Of a stretch of DNA of 64,000 nucleotides, positions 35,506-43,923 are shown one piece after another (position 1 is the first letter of the stretch; each line of letters starts with the position of its first letter). The position numbers were made by a program, and so were the translations under genes. The notes below the pieces were generated by a model that worked only from the letters and a program-made list of their open reading frames with translations, did not search any database and had not been told where the DNA came from. This stretch comes from Streptomyces sp. 2114.4 (GTDB taxonomy: Bacteria; Actinomycetota; Actinomycetes; Streptomycetales; Streptomycetaceae). Where the stretch lies: contig NZ_FYEY01000001.1 of the NCBI RefSeq assembly GCF_900187385.1, positions 7,192,001 to 7,256,000 of the forward strand. The letters are read 5' to 3'.

Positions 35506-36711
35506 TCAGCGACCACCCGCGATCAGCAGCGGCGCCCCACCCGGCGCGGAGGCCGGCCGGCCGTTGGCCGCCGGAACACCGTCCAGCGGAGCGGGACCCG
35601 CATCCGACAGTCCCCGGGCGGCGAGCTCCGGCCGTACGCCCTCGCCGCACCAGTACGCCTCCTCCAGATGCGGATAGCCGGAGAGCACGAAGTGCTCGAT
35701 GCCCAGGGAGTGGTACTCCTCGATCCGGTCGGCCACCTCGGCATGGCTGCCGACCAGCGCAGTGCCTGCCCCGCCCCGCACCAAACCCACACCCGCCCAC
35801 AGATTGGGCGAGATCTCCAGCTTGTCGCGCGAGCCGCCGTGCAGCGCCAGCATCCGCTGCTGACCCACCGACTCGCTCTTGCCCAGCGCCTGTTGTGCGG
35901 CCGCGACCGTCGCGGGATCGAGGTCGTCGAGCAGCCGGTCGGCGGTCGCCCAGGCCTCCTTGGAGGAGTCCCGGGAGATGGTGTGCAGTCGGATGCCGAA
36001 CCGGACCGTACGTCCTTCCTTCTCCGCCAGTCCGCGAATCCAGTCGATCTTCTGCTTGACCTCCTCGGGCGGCTCTCCCCAGGTGAGGTACACATCCACA
36101 TTCCGGGCGGCGACCGGCCCGGCGGCAGCGGACGAGCCGCCGAAGAAGATCTGCGGCAGTGGATCCGGCGGCAGCGCTGTCAGACCGCCCTCGACCTGAT
36201 AGTGCTCGCCCTTGAAGTCGAACGGCGCGCCTCCCCACGCCCCGCGTACGATCTGCAGAAACTCATCCGTACGGGCATACCGCCGGTCATGGTCGAGATG
36301 ATCGCCGAACCGCTTCTGCTCGGTCGAATCGCCCCCGGTCACCACATTCAGCAGCAGCCGCCCGCGCGAGATCCGCTGATAGGTCGCGGCCATCTGCGCC
36401 GCCAGGACCGGCGAGATCACCCCCGGCCGGAAGGCGACCAGGAACTTCAGCCGCTCGGTGACCTGGGTGAGCGCCACCGTCGTCAGCCAGGCGTCCTCGC
36501 ACCACGTGCCCGTCGGCGTGAGCACCGCCTCGAACCCCAACTGCTCGGCAGCCTTGGCGATCTGCGCCAGATACTCGATGTCCGGGGCCCGTACCCCGCT
36601 GACCGGGGTGATGCGGTCACGCCGGATGCCGCCGTCGGTGTAGGCATGACGGTCGACGAGGGTCCGCCCGTCGCCGCCGGTCGGCAAGAACCAATGCAGG
36701 TGTACGGACAT
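35506..36711 (-). CDS. ssuD: FMNH2-dependent alkanesulfonate monooxygenase
   Basis: 401 residues, luciferase-like monooxygenase (LLM) fold: HWFLPTGGDGRTLVDRHAYT, FEAVLTPTGTWCEDAWL, LKFLVAFRPGVISPVLAAQM, RISRGRLLLNVVTGGDSTEQ, KRFGDHLDHDRRYART, VDVYLTWGEPPEEVKQKI, IEHFVLSGYPHLEEAYW. All are SsuD signatures, including the Cys and His near the flavin pocket. It cleaves alkanesulfonates to sulfite and aldehyde. ATG 36711 starts one base after the ssuA stop. Last of ssuCBAD. Its reductase partner SsuE is not in the window. Confidence 0.95.
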   Translation of the reverse strand: MSVHLHWFLPTGGDGRTLVDRHAYTDGGIRRDRITPVSGVRAPDIEYLAQIAKAAEQLGFEAVLTPTGTWCEDAWLTTVALTQVTERLKFLVAFRPGVISPVLAAQMAATYQRISRGRLLLNVVTGGDSTEQKRFGDHLDHDRRYARTDEFLQIVRGAWGGAPFDFKGEHYQVEGGLTALPPDPLPQIFFGGSSAAAGPVAARNVDVYLTWGEPPEEVKQKIDWIRGLAEKEGRTVRFGIRLHTISRDSSKEAWATADRLLDDLDPATVAAAQQALGKSESVGQQRMLALHGGSRDKLEISPNLWAGVGLVRGGAGTALVGSHAEVADRIEEYHSLGIEHFVLSGYPHLEEAYWCGEGVRPELAARGLSDAGPAPLDGVPAANGRPASAPGGAPLLIAGGR

Positions 36712-36712
36712 C

Positions 36713-37762
36713 TCACTGAGCCTTTCCATAGGTACGCGGCGCCGTGCCCGAAGGCGGCAGGTCACCGTTGAAACGGGGGTCGACGAAGTCCCCGAAGCGG
36801 AACGAGCGGGGGACCAGCTGCACCGCCGCGAACGAGTCGACGATCTGCTGCTCGGAGGCGACGGCGGCCTTGTCCACGGCGACCGCGACCGCCGTACCCC
36901 GGGTGCGCTTGACCGCGTCCAGCGCCACCTTCTCCGGCAGCCCGGTCTCCTTCGCCCAGGCCTTCGCCCAGACGCCGGGGTGTTTGAACACCCAGTTCTG
37001 CGCCCGCCGCAACCGGTCCGTGTAGTCCTTCAGCGCCGCCGCCTTCTTCTTGTCGTCCAGGGCGGCAGGCGCGGCGACCTGGAAGCTCAGCCCGTTGACG
37101 ACCCCTTGCCCGGTCGTCAGCATCCGGGCATCGGCCTGATCCAGTGCCTGCGAGGTGTACGGGTCCCACACCGCCCAGGCATCCACCTTCCCCCGGGTGA
37201 ACGCGGCGAGCGCATCGGCCGGCTGCAGGTAGTTGAGCGTCACGTCCTTCGGCGTCAGCCCCGCCTTCTTCAGCGAGGCGATGAGCTGGTAGTGCGCCGA
37301 GCTCCCCTGGGCCACGGCGATCGACTTGCCCTTCAGCTGCGACGGCCGCTTGAGCGGGGACCCCTTCTTCACCAGGATCGCCTCGCCGTCCGACCTGCTG
37401 TGTGTCCCGGCGATCACCTTGATCTTCGACTTCGCCGCCGCGGCGAACACCGGCGGGGTGTTACCGACCGCGCCGACATCCACCGCTCCCGCATTGATCG
37501 CCTCCAGCAGCGGCGGCCCCGAGGTGAAGGTCGACCACTTGATCTTGTACGGAAGGTCGTCCAACTCGCCGGCGGCCCGCAGCAACGCCTCCGAACCCCC
37601 CTTCTGATCACCGACGTTGAGGGTAAGCGACCCCTTGCCGTCGGTCCCGCTGCCGCTCCCCCCACCGGCCCCCTCGGCCCCCGACGCACCTCCGCAGGCA
37701 GCCAGCAGCAGGGTGAGCGGGAGCAGCAGGGCAGCGGCCGGGGCGATAGATCGTGCTCTCAT
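36713..37762 (-). CDS. ssuA: Aliphatic sulfonate ABC transporter substrate-binding lipoprotein
   Basis: 349 residues. Lipoprotein signal ALLLPLTLLLAACGG (Cys at about 22), a Ser/Gly linker, then an SsuA-type type II binding protein: LNVGDQKGGSEALLRAAG, WSTFTSGPPLLEAINAGAVD, VGAVGNTPPVFAAAA, VKKGSPLKRPSQLKGKSIAV, GKVDAWAVWDPYTSQALD. It binds alkanesulfonates outside the membrane and delivers them to SsuC. ATG 37762 overlaps the ssuB stop by four bases (ATGA). Confidence 0.94.
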   Translation of the reverse strand: MRARSIAPAAALLLPLTLLLAACGGASGAEGAGGGSGSGTDGKGSLTLNVGDQKGGSEALLRAAGELDDLPYKIKWSTFTSGPPLLEAINAGAVDVGAVGNTPPVFAAAAKSKIKVIAGTHSRSDGEAILVKKGSPLKRPSQLKGKSIAVAQGSSAHYQLIASLKKAGLTPKDVTLNYLQPADALAAFTRGKVDAWAVWDPYTSQALDQADARMLTTGQGVVNGLSFQVAAPAALDDKKKAAALKDYTDRLRRAQNWVFKHPGVWAKAWAKETGLPEKVALDAVKRTRGTAVAVAVDKAAVASEQQIVDSFAAVQLVPRSFRFGDFVDPRFNGDLPPSGTAPRTYGKAQ

Positions 37763-38655
37763 GGGGCATCCGTTTCCTTCGGGGTGAGGTGGGGCGGGGA
37801 GGGGTAGGGTCGGCCCGACTCGCGCCCGGCATCGCCAGAACCGCCACCGCGCTCCGCGCCTTCCCTTCCCTCCTCTCCCTCCTCGCCGTCCTGGTCCTCC
37901 ACACCAAGGCGCTCGAGCAACCGGGCGCGCAGCGCACCGAAGCGTGGATCAGAAAGAGTGCGCGGCCGCGGCAGATCCACCGTGGTCTCGTACGCGATCC
38001 GGCCGTCCTCCATCACCAGCGCCCGGTCCGCGAGCAACAGGGCCTCCTCCACGTCATGGGTCACCAGCAGCACCGCGCATCCGCGTTCCTGCCACAGCTC
38101 GGCCACCAGGCGCTGGGCCGTGATCCGGGTCAGTGCGTCGAGGGCGCCGAACGGCTCGTCGAGCAGCAGCAGGTCCGGCTCCCGCACCAGCGCACGGGCG
38201 AGTGACGCACGCTGGGCCTCGCCGCCGGAGAGCGTCTTGGGCCAGGCGTCCGCCCGCCGGCCGAGCCCGACCTCCTCCAACGCCCTTACGGCGACGTCGC
38301 GTTCCGGGCGGCCCGGCAGCCCCAGCAGCACATTCCGCCAGATCCGCTTCCAGGGCATCAGCCGCGGCGCCTGGAAGGCCACGGCCTTGCGGCGCGGCAC
38401 CAGCACCTCGCCGTCGATTTCCTGGTCGAGCCCGGCCAGTACCCGCAGCAAGGTCGACTTACCGCAACCACTGCGCCCGAGCAGGGCCACGAACTCGCCC
38501 GGCTGGATGGACAGGTCAAGACCGTCGATAACGGCCCGTCCGCCGAAGGACCGCACCAACCCGCCGACCTGTACGGCGGAACCGGACAGCCCGGTACGCG
38601 TGATGTGCCGTCCGTGCTCGGTATCGGTCACTGACCCGTGAACGTCGGTCGCCAT
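37759..38655 (-). CDS. ssuB: Aliphatic sulfonate ABC transporter ATPase
   Basis: 298 residues from ATG 38655. A GTG at 38631, in a four-base GTGA overlap with the ssuC stop, would give 290 residues and is equally likely. Walker A LLGRSGCGKSTLLRVLAGLD, Q-loop FQAPRLMPWKRIWRNVLLG, signature LSGGEAQRASLARALV, Walker B LLLLDEPFGALDALTR, switch His LLVTHDVEEALLLADR. Short for the nitrate/sulfonate/taurine ATPase group, with an acidic Glu/Gly-rich C-terminal tail. Overlaps ssuA by four bases. Confidence 0.93.
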   Translation of the reverse strand: MATDVHGSVTDTEHGRHITRTGLSGSAVQVGGLVRSFGGRAVIDGLDLSIQPGEFVALLGRSGCGKSTLLRVLAGLDQEIDGEVLVPRRKAVAFQAPRLMPWKRIWRNVLLGLPGRPERDVAVRALEEVGLGRRADAWPKTLSGGEAQRASLARALVREPDLLLLDEPFGALDALTRITAQRLVAELWQERGCAVLLVTHDVEEALLLADRALVMEDGRIAYETTVDLPRPRTLSDPRFGALRARLLERLGVEDQDGEEGEEGREGAERGGGSGDAGRESGRPYPSPPHLTPKETDAP

Positions 38656-39554
38656 TGCAACAGCAGCCTTTCGAAGGTACGGACGAGGAAATCGGCAATG
38701 AGCCCGAGAATCGCGTAGACCACCAGGCACACCACGATCACATCGGTGCGGAAGAATTCCCTGGCTTGGTTCATCAGGAACCCGAGGCCGTCGTCGGCGT
38801 TGACCTGCTCACCGAAGACCAGCGCGAGCCACGCGGTGGCCAGCGAATAGCGCAGCCCAGTCATGGTGCCAGGAAGCGCGCCGGGCAGTACGACATGCCG
38901 GACGAGGCCCCACCGACTCAGTCCGAGCGACTGACCCGCCTCCACCAACTGGGCATCGACGCCACGGATTCCGGCATAAACATTCAGATACAGGTGGAAC
39001 GCCACACCCAGCGAGATCAACGCGATCTTGGGTGCCTCTCCGATGCCCAGCCAGATGATGAACAGTGGAATCACGCCCACCCAGGGAATGGAACGCAGCA
39101 TCTGCACGGTCGCGTCGATCAGATCCTCACCGAGCCGCGAAAGCCCCGACACCAGCGCCAGCGCCACTCCGGTCAGACCACCCAACAACAGTCCGATCGC
39201 GACCCGTTGAAGGGAAACCAGCATCGCCGACGGCAGCGTTCCGTCCGAGACCAGGTCTCCGGCGGTCGCGGCGATGGTCCCGGGCGACGCCAGGATCTGG
39301 GCCTCCAGGACACCGCTCGCGCTGAGCACCTGCCACAACACCAGCAACGCGACCGGCCCCACCGTACGGCGCAGCCACCGTGGCACCGACCACCGACGAC
39401 CGGAGACCGGATCGACACGCACCAACTCGGGCCCACCGGACCCGGCCTCGGAATGCAGCCCCGCCTTCACCCCCTTCGCCGGCGAGGGCGCTGCTGCTTC
39501 AGCGGATATATCGGGCGGCGGGGCATGGCACGCCTCGGCCTGATCGACAGTCAT
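38628..39554 (-). CDS. ssuC: Aliphatic sulfonate ABC transporter permease
   Basis: 308 residues from ATG 39554 (GTGGAG 5 bp upstream). The longer reading to 39728 translates the GAGAGG repeat and is rejected. A hydrophilic ~60-residue head precedes six TM segments; the EAA-type loop VEAGQSLGLSRWGLVRHVVL, PGALPGTMTGLRYSLATAWL is clear. First structural gene of ssuC-ssuB-ssuA-ssuD on the minus strand. A 540-nt untranslated region with a Cys-rich leader peptide lies upstream, so expression is probably attenuation-controlled by sulfur supply. Confidence 0.93.
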   Translation of the reverse strand: MTVDQAEACHAPPPDISAEAAAPSPAKGVKAGLHSEAGSGGPELVRVDPVSGRRWSVPRWLRRTVGPVALLVLWQVLSASGVLEAQILASPGTIAATAGDLVSDGTLPSAMLVSLQRVAIGLLLGGLTGVALALVSGLSRLGEDLIDATVQMLRSIPWVGVIPLFIIWLGIGEAPKIALISLGVAFHLYLNVYAGIRGVDAQLVEAGQSLGLSRWGLVRHVVLPGALPGTMTGLRYSLATAWLALVFGEQVNADDGLGFLMNQAREFFRTDVIVVCLVVYAILGLIADFLVRTFERLLLQWRPTFTGQ

Positions 39555-39604
39555 CAATACTCCACGAGGAGGGGGAAGAGGAAAAGCAGGGAGAGAAAGA
39601 GAAA

Positions 39605-39658
39605 GAGAGGGAGAGGGAGAGGGAGAGGGAGAGGGAGAGGGAGAGGGAGAGGGAGAGG
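39605..39658. repeat. (GAGAGG)9 hexanucleotide microsatellite
   Basis: Nine perfect GAGAGG units, 50 bp upstream of the ssuC start, inside its leader (CCTCTC in the transcript). Flanked by further purine-only sequence. Copy number may vary by slippage. Confidence 0.95.
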
Positions 39659-40096
39659 GCGAGAGGCGGGAACCGGACGGGAAGGAGAAAGCCATCCGCC
39701 CGGCTGCGAGAGGAAACACGACGCCCATCCGGCGGCAACAACAAGAGCATCGCCGTCATCACCACCGAAACGACCACCGAACAGACGACCGCGCGCAGGC
39801 GAACGCGCCAGACCGCCAGCCGAAACCAGCACAACGATCCGCGACAATCACCCGAGAGGCACCGAAGGGAATGGATTTCAGGCCCCACCAAGACGCAAGG
39901 AGAAGACAGAAATCCTCAAAACGTCCACGCGCAGCCACAGCGAGCCGAACGCTGCCCGCAAAGCACCGCAAAGCGCGAACGCTTGAACGCCCTCAACGCC
40001 GCCCTGAATCACGTCAACGGCAACGGCATCCGCAACGAAAGCGGCAATCGCAATGCCACCGAAAACCGCAACGGCGACAGCGACAACGCAAAGGCA

Positions 40097-40186
40097 TCAA
40101 CAACAGCCGCCGCGGTGACACGCGGCAGAGGCCACCCGCAGCAGGTCGATATGACCGCGCGTGGTGAGCAGGGCTGATGTAGGCAT
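40097..40186 (-). CDS. Cysteine-ending leader peptide of the ssu operon
   Basis: 29 residues, ATG 40186 to TGA 40097: MPTSALLTTRGHIDLLRVAS then AACHRGGCC. The R-G-H-I-D-L-L-R-V-A-S-A-A-C core is that of the actinobacterial putative leader peptides found ahead of sulfur-assimilation operons, and the last two codons before the stop are both Cys. A -35/-10 pair ends seven bases before the ATG, so translation is probably leaderless. Ribosome stalling on Cys codons when cysteine is scarce would favour read-through into ssuC, 540 nt downstream (inference). The region between it and ssuC holds no other gene. Confidence 0.82.
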   Translation of the reverse strand: MPTSALLTTRGHIDLLRVASAACHRGGCC

Positions 40187-40193
40187 GTCGCTG

Positions 40194-40223
40194 AACGTAG
40201 CGGTGCGCCGCGAGAGGGGTCAA
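40194..40223 (-). promoter_or_regulatory. Promoter of the ssu leader/operon
   Basis: Minus strand: TTGACC (40223-40218), 18-bp spacer, TACGTT (40199-40194). The predicted start lies at or next to the leader-peptide ATG at 40186. Confidence 0.65.
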
Positions 40224-40331
40224 ACATCATCTCGGCTCGTGGACCGTTGTTGCCGGAGTATTGAGGCAACATTGCGGAAGGAGACCTGGGGGTTGCGGAC
40301 CTGGGCAGGTCGTCCGTACCAAAATGAACGC

Positions 40332-40754
40332 ATGAGCACCGCATTCACCACCCGCATCCTGGACGTCACCACAGGCTCGTCGGAGACCGTCGCCGACCTC
40401 ACCGCCGACTGCGCAGCCTTCCTCCGAGAGGCGGCAGACGGCCGCGACGGCCTGCTGAACATCTTCGTTCCGCACGCCACCGCCGGTATCGCCGTCCTGG
40501 AGACCGGCGCAGGCAGCGACGAAGACCTCCTGACGGCCCTGCACGACCTCCTCCCGGCCGACGACCGCTGGCGCCACCGCCACGGCACCCCCGGCCACGG
40601 CCGCGACCACGTCCTGCCCGCCCTCGTCCCACCCCACGCCACCCTCCCGGTCGTGGGGGGCAGGATGGCACTCGGCACCTGGCAGTCCGTCTGCTTGGTC
40701 GATACCAATATCGACAATCCCAACCGTCAGGTGCGGCTGAGCTTCCTGGGCTGA
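40332..40754 (+). CDS. yjbQ: YjbQ family protein (UPF0047)
   Basis: 140 residues from ATG 40332. Family blocks: GLLNIFVPHATAGIAVLETG (catalytic His), DDRWRHRHGTPGHGRDHVLP (metal-binding His residues), GTWQSVCLVDTNIDNPNRQV at the C-terminus. Members of this family have been linked to secondary thiamine-phosphate synthase activity; the physiological role is uncertain. Transcribed divergently from the ssu leader. A diverged 3' end of a second copy is present at 49304-49360. Confidence 0.9.
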   Translation: MSTAFTTRILDVTTGSSETVADLTADCAAFLREAADGRDGLLNIFVPHATAGIAVLETGAGSDEDLLTALHDLLPADDRWRHRHGTPGHGRDHVLPALVPPHATLPVVGGRMALGTWQSVCLVDTNIDNPNRQVRLSFLG

Positions 40755-40894
40755 CCAAGATCGACCTGGGGGCGGCCGCGAGCTGAGGACGTGGCACGCA
40801 ACAACGCCCACGATGCTGCCCATCACGCCTGGGACATCGAACAGATCTTGGCTCACACTGAACGGGCAACCCGGAGCTGAGATCCGGCAGTTTT

Positions 40895-41180
40895 TCTTCA
40901 AGGGTGAAGCCAGAGCCGGATAGCGGCCACGGTGACGGCGCCGTGAAAGACGTAGGCTCGCTTGTCGTACCGCGTGGCGATGGCCCAAAACCCTTGAGCG
41001 CGTTCATGGTTCGCTCGGCCTCGTTCCTGCGCCGGTCTGTCGGTCGAATCCGGTGCGCCGACCGCCCGAGCTGCCGCGGCGTTGGCGGTTTGCCTGCTGG
41101 TTGGCCGGCTCTGGGATGATTTGCTTGATCTGGCGCCGCCGTAGGTAGCGGCGGTTGCGACGGGAGCCTAAGTACTGCAA
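40895..41180 (-). pseudogene. IS5-family transposase, C-terminal remnant (frameshifted)
   Basis: Reads YLGSRRNRRYLRRRQIKQII, PEPANQQANRQRRGSSGGRR, TGFDRQ, a shift, then GFWAIATRYDKRAYVFHGAV and TVAAIRLWLHP to a stop. IS5-group (IS427-like) C-terminus. It abuts the IS701 remnant. Confidence 0.85.
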
Positions 41181-41186
41181 CGGTGT

Positions 41187-42262
41187 TTGTCGTGCCTGGT
41201 GGCTAGCCTTGTCGTTGGTTTGGCTACGGGGGGACCTTCTGACGTCAGGTCGTGGACCGGGGAACTGGGCGCGGTGTACGAGCGGTTCGTGCCCCGGTTC
41301 AACTGGCAGGAGCCGCGGGATTCCGCGCTCGCTCATATGCGAGGGCTGATTGCTCCGCTGGAGCGGAAGAACGGCTGGACTCTCGCGGAAGAAGCCGGAC
41401 ATGCAGGCCCTGACCGCACCCACCGGTTGCTGAACCGGATCGAGTGGGATGCTGATGAGGTCCTGGACGATGTGCGCGACTATGCCGTGGAACATCTCGG
41501 AGACCCAAACGCTGTCCTGATCGTGGACGACACCGGCTTCCTCAAGAAGGGCATCCGCTCGGCGGGTGTGCAACGGCAGTACCCCGGCACCGCCGGACGC
41601 ACCGAAGTCAGCCAGGTCGGCGTTTTCCTCGCCTACGCCACCGACCGTAGACGCACTCTGATCGACCGCCGCTTGTATCTGCCCACGTCCTGGACCGATG
41701 ACCGAAAACGGTGCCGACAAGCCGGCATCGACGACAGTGTCGCCTTCGAGACGAAGGTGGCCATGGCCAAGACGATGGTTCGCCGTGCGATCCAGGACAA
41801 GGTTCCGTTCGGATGGGTGACGGCGTGTGCCGCCTACGGCTACAGCAAGGGCTGGCGGCACGAGCTGGAACAGGCCGATGTCTTCCACGTCATGGCCACC
41901 ACCCGGCATGACACCGTCGTCACCCGCTGGTCCATCGATCATCCCGTCCACGACCTGTTCCCCGGCCTGCCATGACAGAAGTGGAAACGCCGTTCGTGCG
42001 GCGAGGGGGCACATGGCCCGCGGATCTATGACTGGGCCCGCGTCGAGGTCCGGCCCTGGCACCGCGGAGACCGTCGACACTGGGTCATCGCCCGCCGCAG
42101 TGTCCGCCGGCCCGAAGAGATCTCCTACTACATCGCCTACTGTCCTGCCGAAACCACCCTGGACCAGTTGATCTCCATCGCGGGCAGCCGGTGGGCTGTT
42201 GAGGAGTGCTTCCAGACCGCGAAGCAGGAGTGCGGCCTGGACGACTGCCAGGTCCGCCGCTT
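41187..42262 (+). pseudogene. IS701-family transposase with opal codon and lost 3' end
   Basis: One frame, interrupted by TGA at 41973-41975. Before it: GELGAVYERFVPRFNWQEPR, VLIVDDTGFLKKGIRSAGVQ, RQYPGTAGRTEVSQVGVFLA, VPFGWVTACAAYGYSKGW. After it: KWKRRSCGEGAHGPRIYDWA, ISYYIAYCPAETTLDQLISI, AGSRWAVEECFQTAKQECGL. Both sides are IS701 DDE blocks, and CGA (Arg) to TGA explains the stop. The match ends near 42262, before the usual C-terminus. Confidence 0.87.
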
Positions 42263-42672
42263 CTCTGGCGCTGATGGGTACTGGCGGCATGTACCCCGTG
42301 TACCCGACCGTCAGCTGGACTCGCATAGGCGACCCACAAGTTCTTGTCAGCGGTGGCAAGCGGCCGTGGGCAGGGGCAGTCCGCCTTGCCAAGTGATTCA
42401 AAGCACACGGTAACCCATCGTCACCCCATGTCAATGTAATTATTCATCTTTGTCATGATATCTTCCACCTAAGTTTGACTAACCGCTACACTCCTTTTCC
42501 ACATGGCGAAAATCTGACGTCCGGGAATCTTTTAACTGGCTTTTTTACCGGTCCGACGGTGTAGATTCCTGGCCGATCGCGAGGCTGCCCTGGCTCGCGT
42601 GAGCCGGGGGTTCATCAGGGCGGAGCTCCCCTTGCGATTCCATCATTTCGCGATGCTCTTAGGGGGAATCCA
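42263..42672. other. Upstream region of the low-GC secreted-protein cluster
   Basis: No gene. From about 42420 the composition turns visibly AT-rich (TGTAATTATTCATCTTTGTC at 42434), unlike the rest of the window. It probably contains the promoter of 42673 and marks the edge of a transferred segment. Confidence 0.5.
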
Positions 42673-43218
42673 ATGATCAACATCTTCGTCAAGTCTGCGA
42701 GAAGTTGTTCCGTAACATTCGCCGCCTTAGCGTTAACGGGACTGATAACGCCGCACGCAGTTGCCGCTGACGCAAACGTGGAATCAGGGGTGCGGATTTC
42801 TACGCAAGCGAAGCCCGAGACGCGTGCAATTGCCGCGAAAGACTCACAGGCCGTGAATTCTGCGGCAAATCTCTGCGGGGCAGGGTACGAACTGTTCATG
42901 GCGGAGCGACTTCCGGATGCGACGCGTTTAGGGACCCTCTTCACGTACACCAAGTCCGGATCATCGGGACTTACGAGTTCCTGCGCAGTATTCGACAACA
43001 ACTCTGGCAGCAGCGTGTACATGAAACTCAAACTCTGCCCGAACAGCACCGACGCCAAGTTGTGCAAAACGGACGAGGGTACGTTCAGTCAGTACGCTGG
43101 TCCCGTCCGCGTCACAGGCTCCAACGTTTCCATCCTCTGTTCCAAGGTGACCGCCATCATGAAGTACGAGGGCGGTACGGTCATCAATCGCGTCACGTAC
43201 GCAGCCCCCTGCAACTGA
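42673..43218 (+). CDS. Secreted cysteine-containing protein
   Basis: 181 residues with a signal peptide (FVKSARSCSVTFAALALTGL ... HAVAAD). The mature domain has six cysteines (NLCGAGYE, SSCAVFDN, KLCPNSTD, KLCKTDEG, ILCSKVTA and the terminal APCN), so probably three disulfides. AGGGGGAA precedes the ATG. GC content and codon use are lower than in most of the window. Its stop overlaps the next start (TGATG), so the two are co-translated. Function unknown. Confidence 0.75.
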   Translation: MINIFVKSARSCSVTFAALALTGLITPHAVAADANVESGVRISTQAKPETRAIAAKDSQAVNSAANLCGAGYELFMAERLPDATRLGTLFTYTKSGSSGLTSSCAVFDNNSGSSVYMKLKLCPNSTDAKLCKTDEGTFSQYAGPVRVTGSNVSILCSKVTAIMKYEGGTVINRVTYAAPCN

Positions 43219-43826
43219 TGGGACAGCGAGCTGCGCACTCCGATGCGAATTCCGTCCGACGTCGGGCCCTGATGGCTGCTGTCGCAGGGTTGGTAGCTAT
43301 CGCTCTCTTCGTGTTCCGCGATACGGGGATCAACATGCAGCCGGCACCGGAGAAGCAGTCTCCTGGAAAGGCTGGTAGCACTCCCTCCAGTTCTGCGTAT
43401 CCGCCGGGTACTCCGCGGCCTTCAAAGAGCGCACCCTCAGAAGGCTCCGAACCCAGCGCCTCTCCCGAAAAGCGCGAGTCACGCGAGCCGGAATCGTCGA
43501 AAAAGGCTGACGCGAGCTCCGGAGTATCCCAAGCCGTAACTACCAGGGACGGCGTAACCGTAAAACGACCGGTGGCAAAACCGTCCGGCAACGGGATGTG
43601 GGTAGCCGTCGACATCGTCAATCAAGGGAAGACGATGGCGACCTACGATGTTGAGATCCGCATCACTGGTCCGCACGGGTTTTCAGCAACCGTACGGGCC
43701 ACCACGCAAGTACTCGGGCCGGGGGACAAGGCATCTCAGGCGCTTACCGCAATGGATACGTCCGGAGCTCCCGTACCGAAGCAGCCAAAAGTCCAAATCA
43801 TTGAAGTAGCTCGGACGCCTGCCTAG
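43218..43826 (+). CDS. Membrane-anchored protein with extracytoplasmic beta domain
   Basis: 202 residues from ATG 43218, sharing one base with the previous stop. One TM segment (RRRALMAAVAGLVAIALFVF), a long Pro/Ser/Glu-rich linker (SEGSEPSASPEKRESREPES), then a C-terminal Ig-like beta domain (GNGMWVAVDIVNQGKTMATY, DVEIRITGPHGF, VLGPGDKASQALTAM). It resembles wall-spanning display proteins. Co-transcribed with the secreted cysteine protein and probably with the large hydrolase downstream (97 bp gap). Confidence 0.7.
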   Translation: MGQRAAHSDANSVRRRALMAAVAGLVAIALFVFRDTGINMQPAPEKQSPGKAGSTPSSSAYPPGTPRPSKSAPSEGSEPSASPEKRESREPESSKKADASSGVSQAVTTRDGVTVKRPVAKPSGNGMWVAVDIVNQGKTMATYDVEIRITGPHGFSATVRATTQVLGPGDKASQALTAMDTSGAPVPKQPKVQIIEVARTPA

Positions 43827-43923
43827 GTATTTGCCAATGAGTTCGGGAACGGTCCAAGTACGTGCCCAGAAAGGTACGTAGTTCAAGGAGCAGCCGTGGC
43901 GTGCAACGTAGATACGTCACGGC

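Noticed and set aside
39380..40177. Plus frame across the ssuC leader
   Set aside because: It is a translation of purine repeats (RERERE-type) and Arg-rich sequence without start signals; the minus leader peptide and promoter explain the region better.
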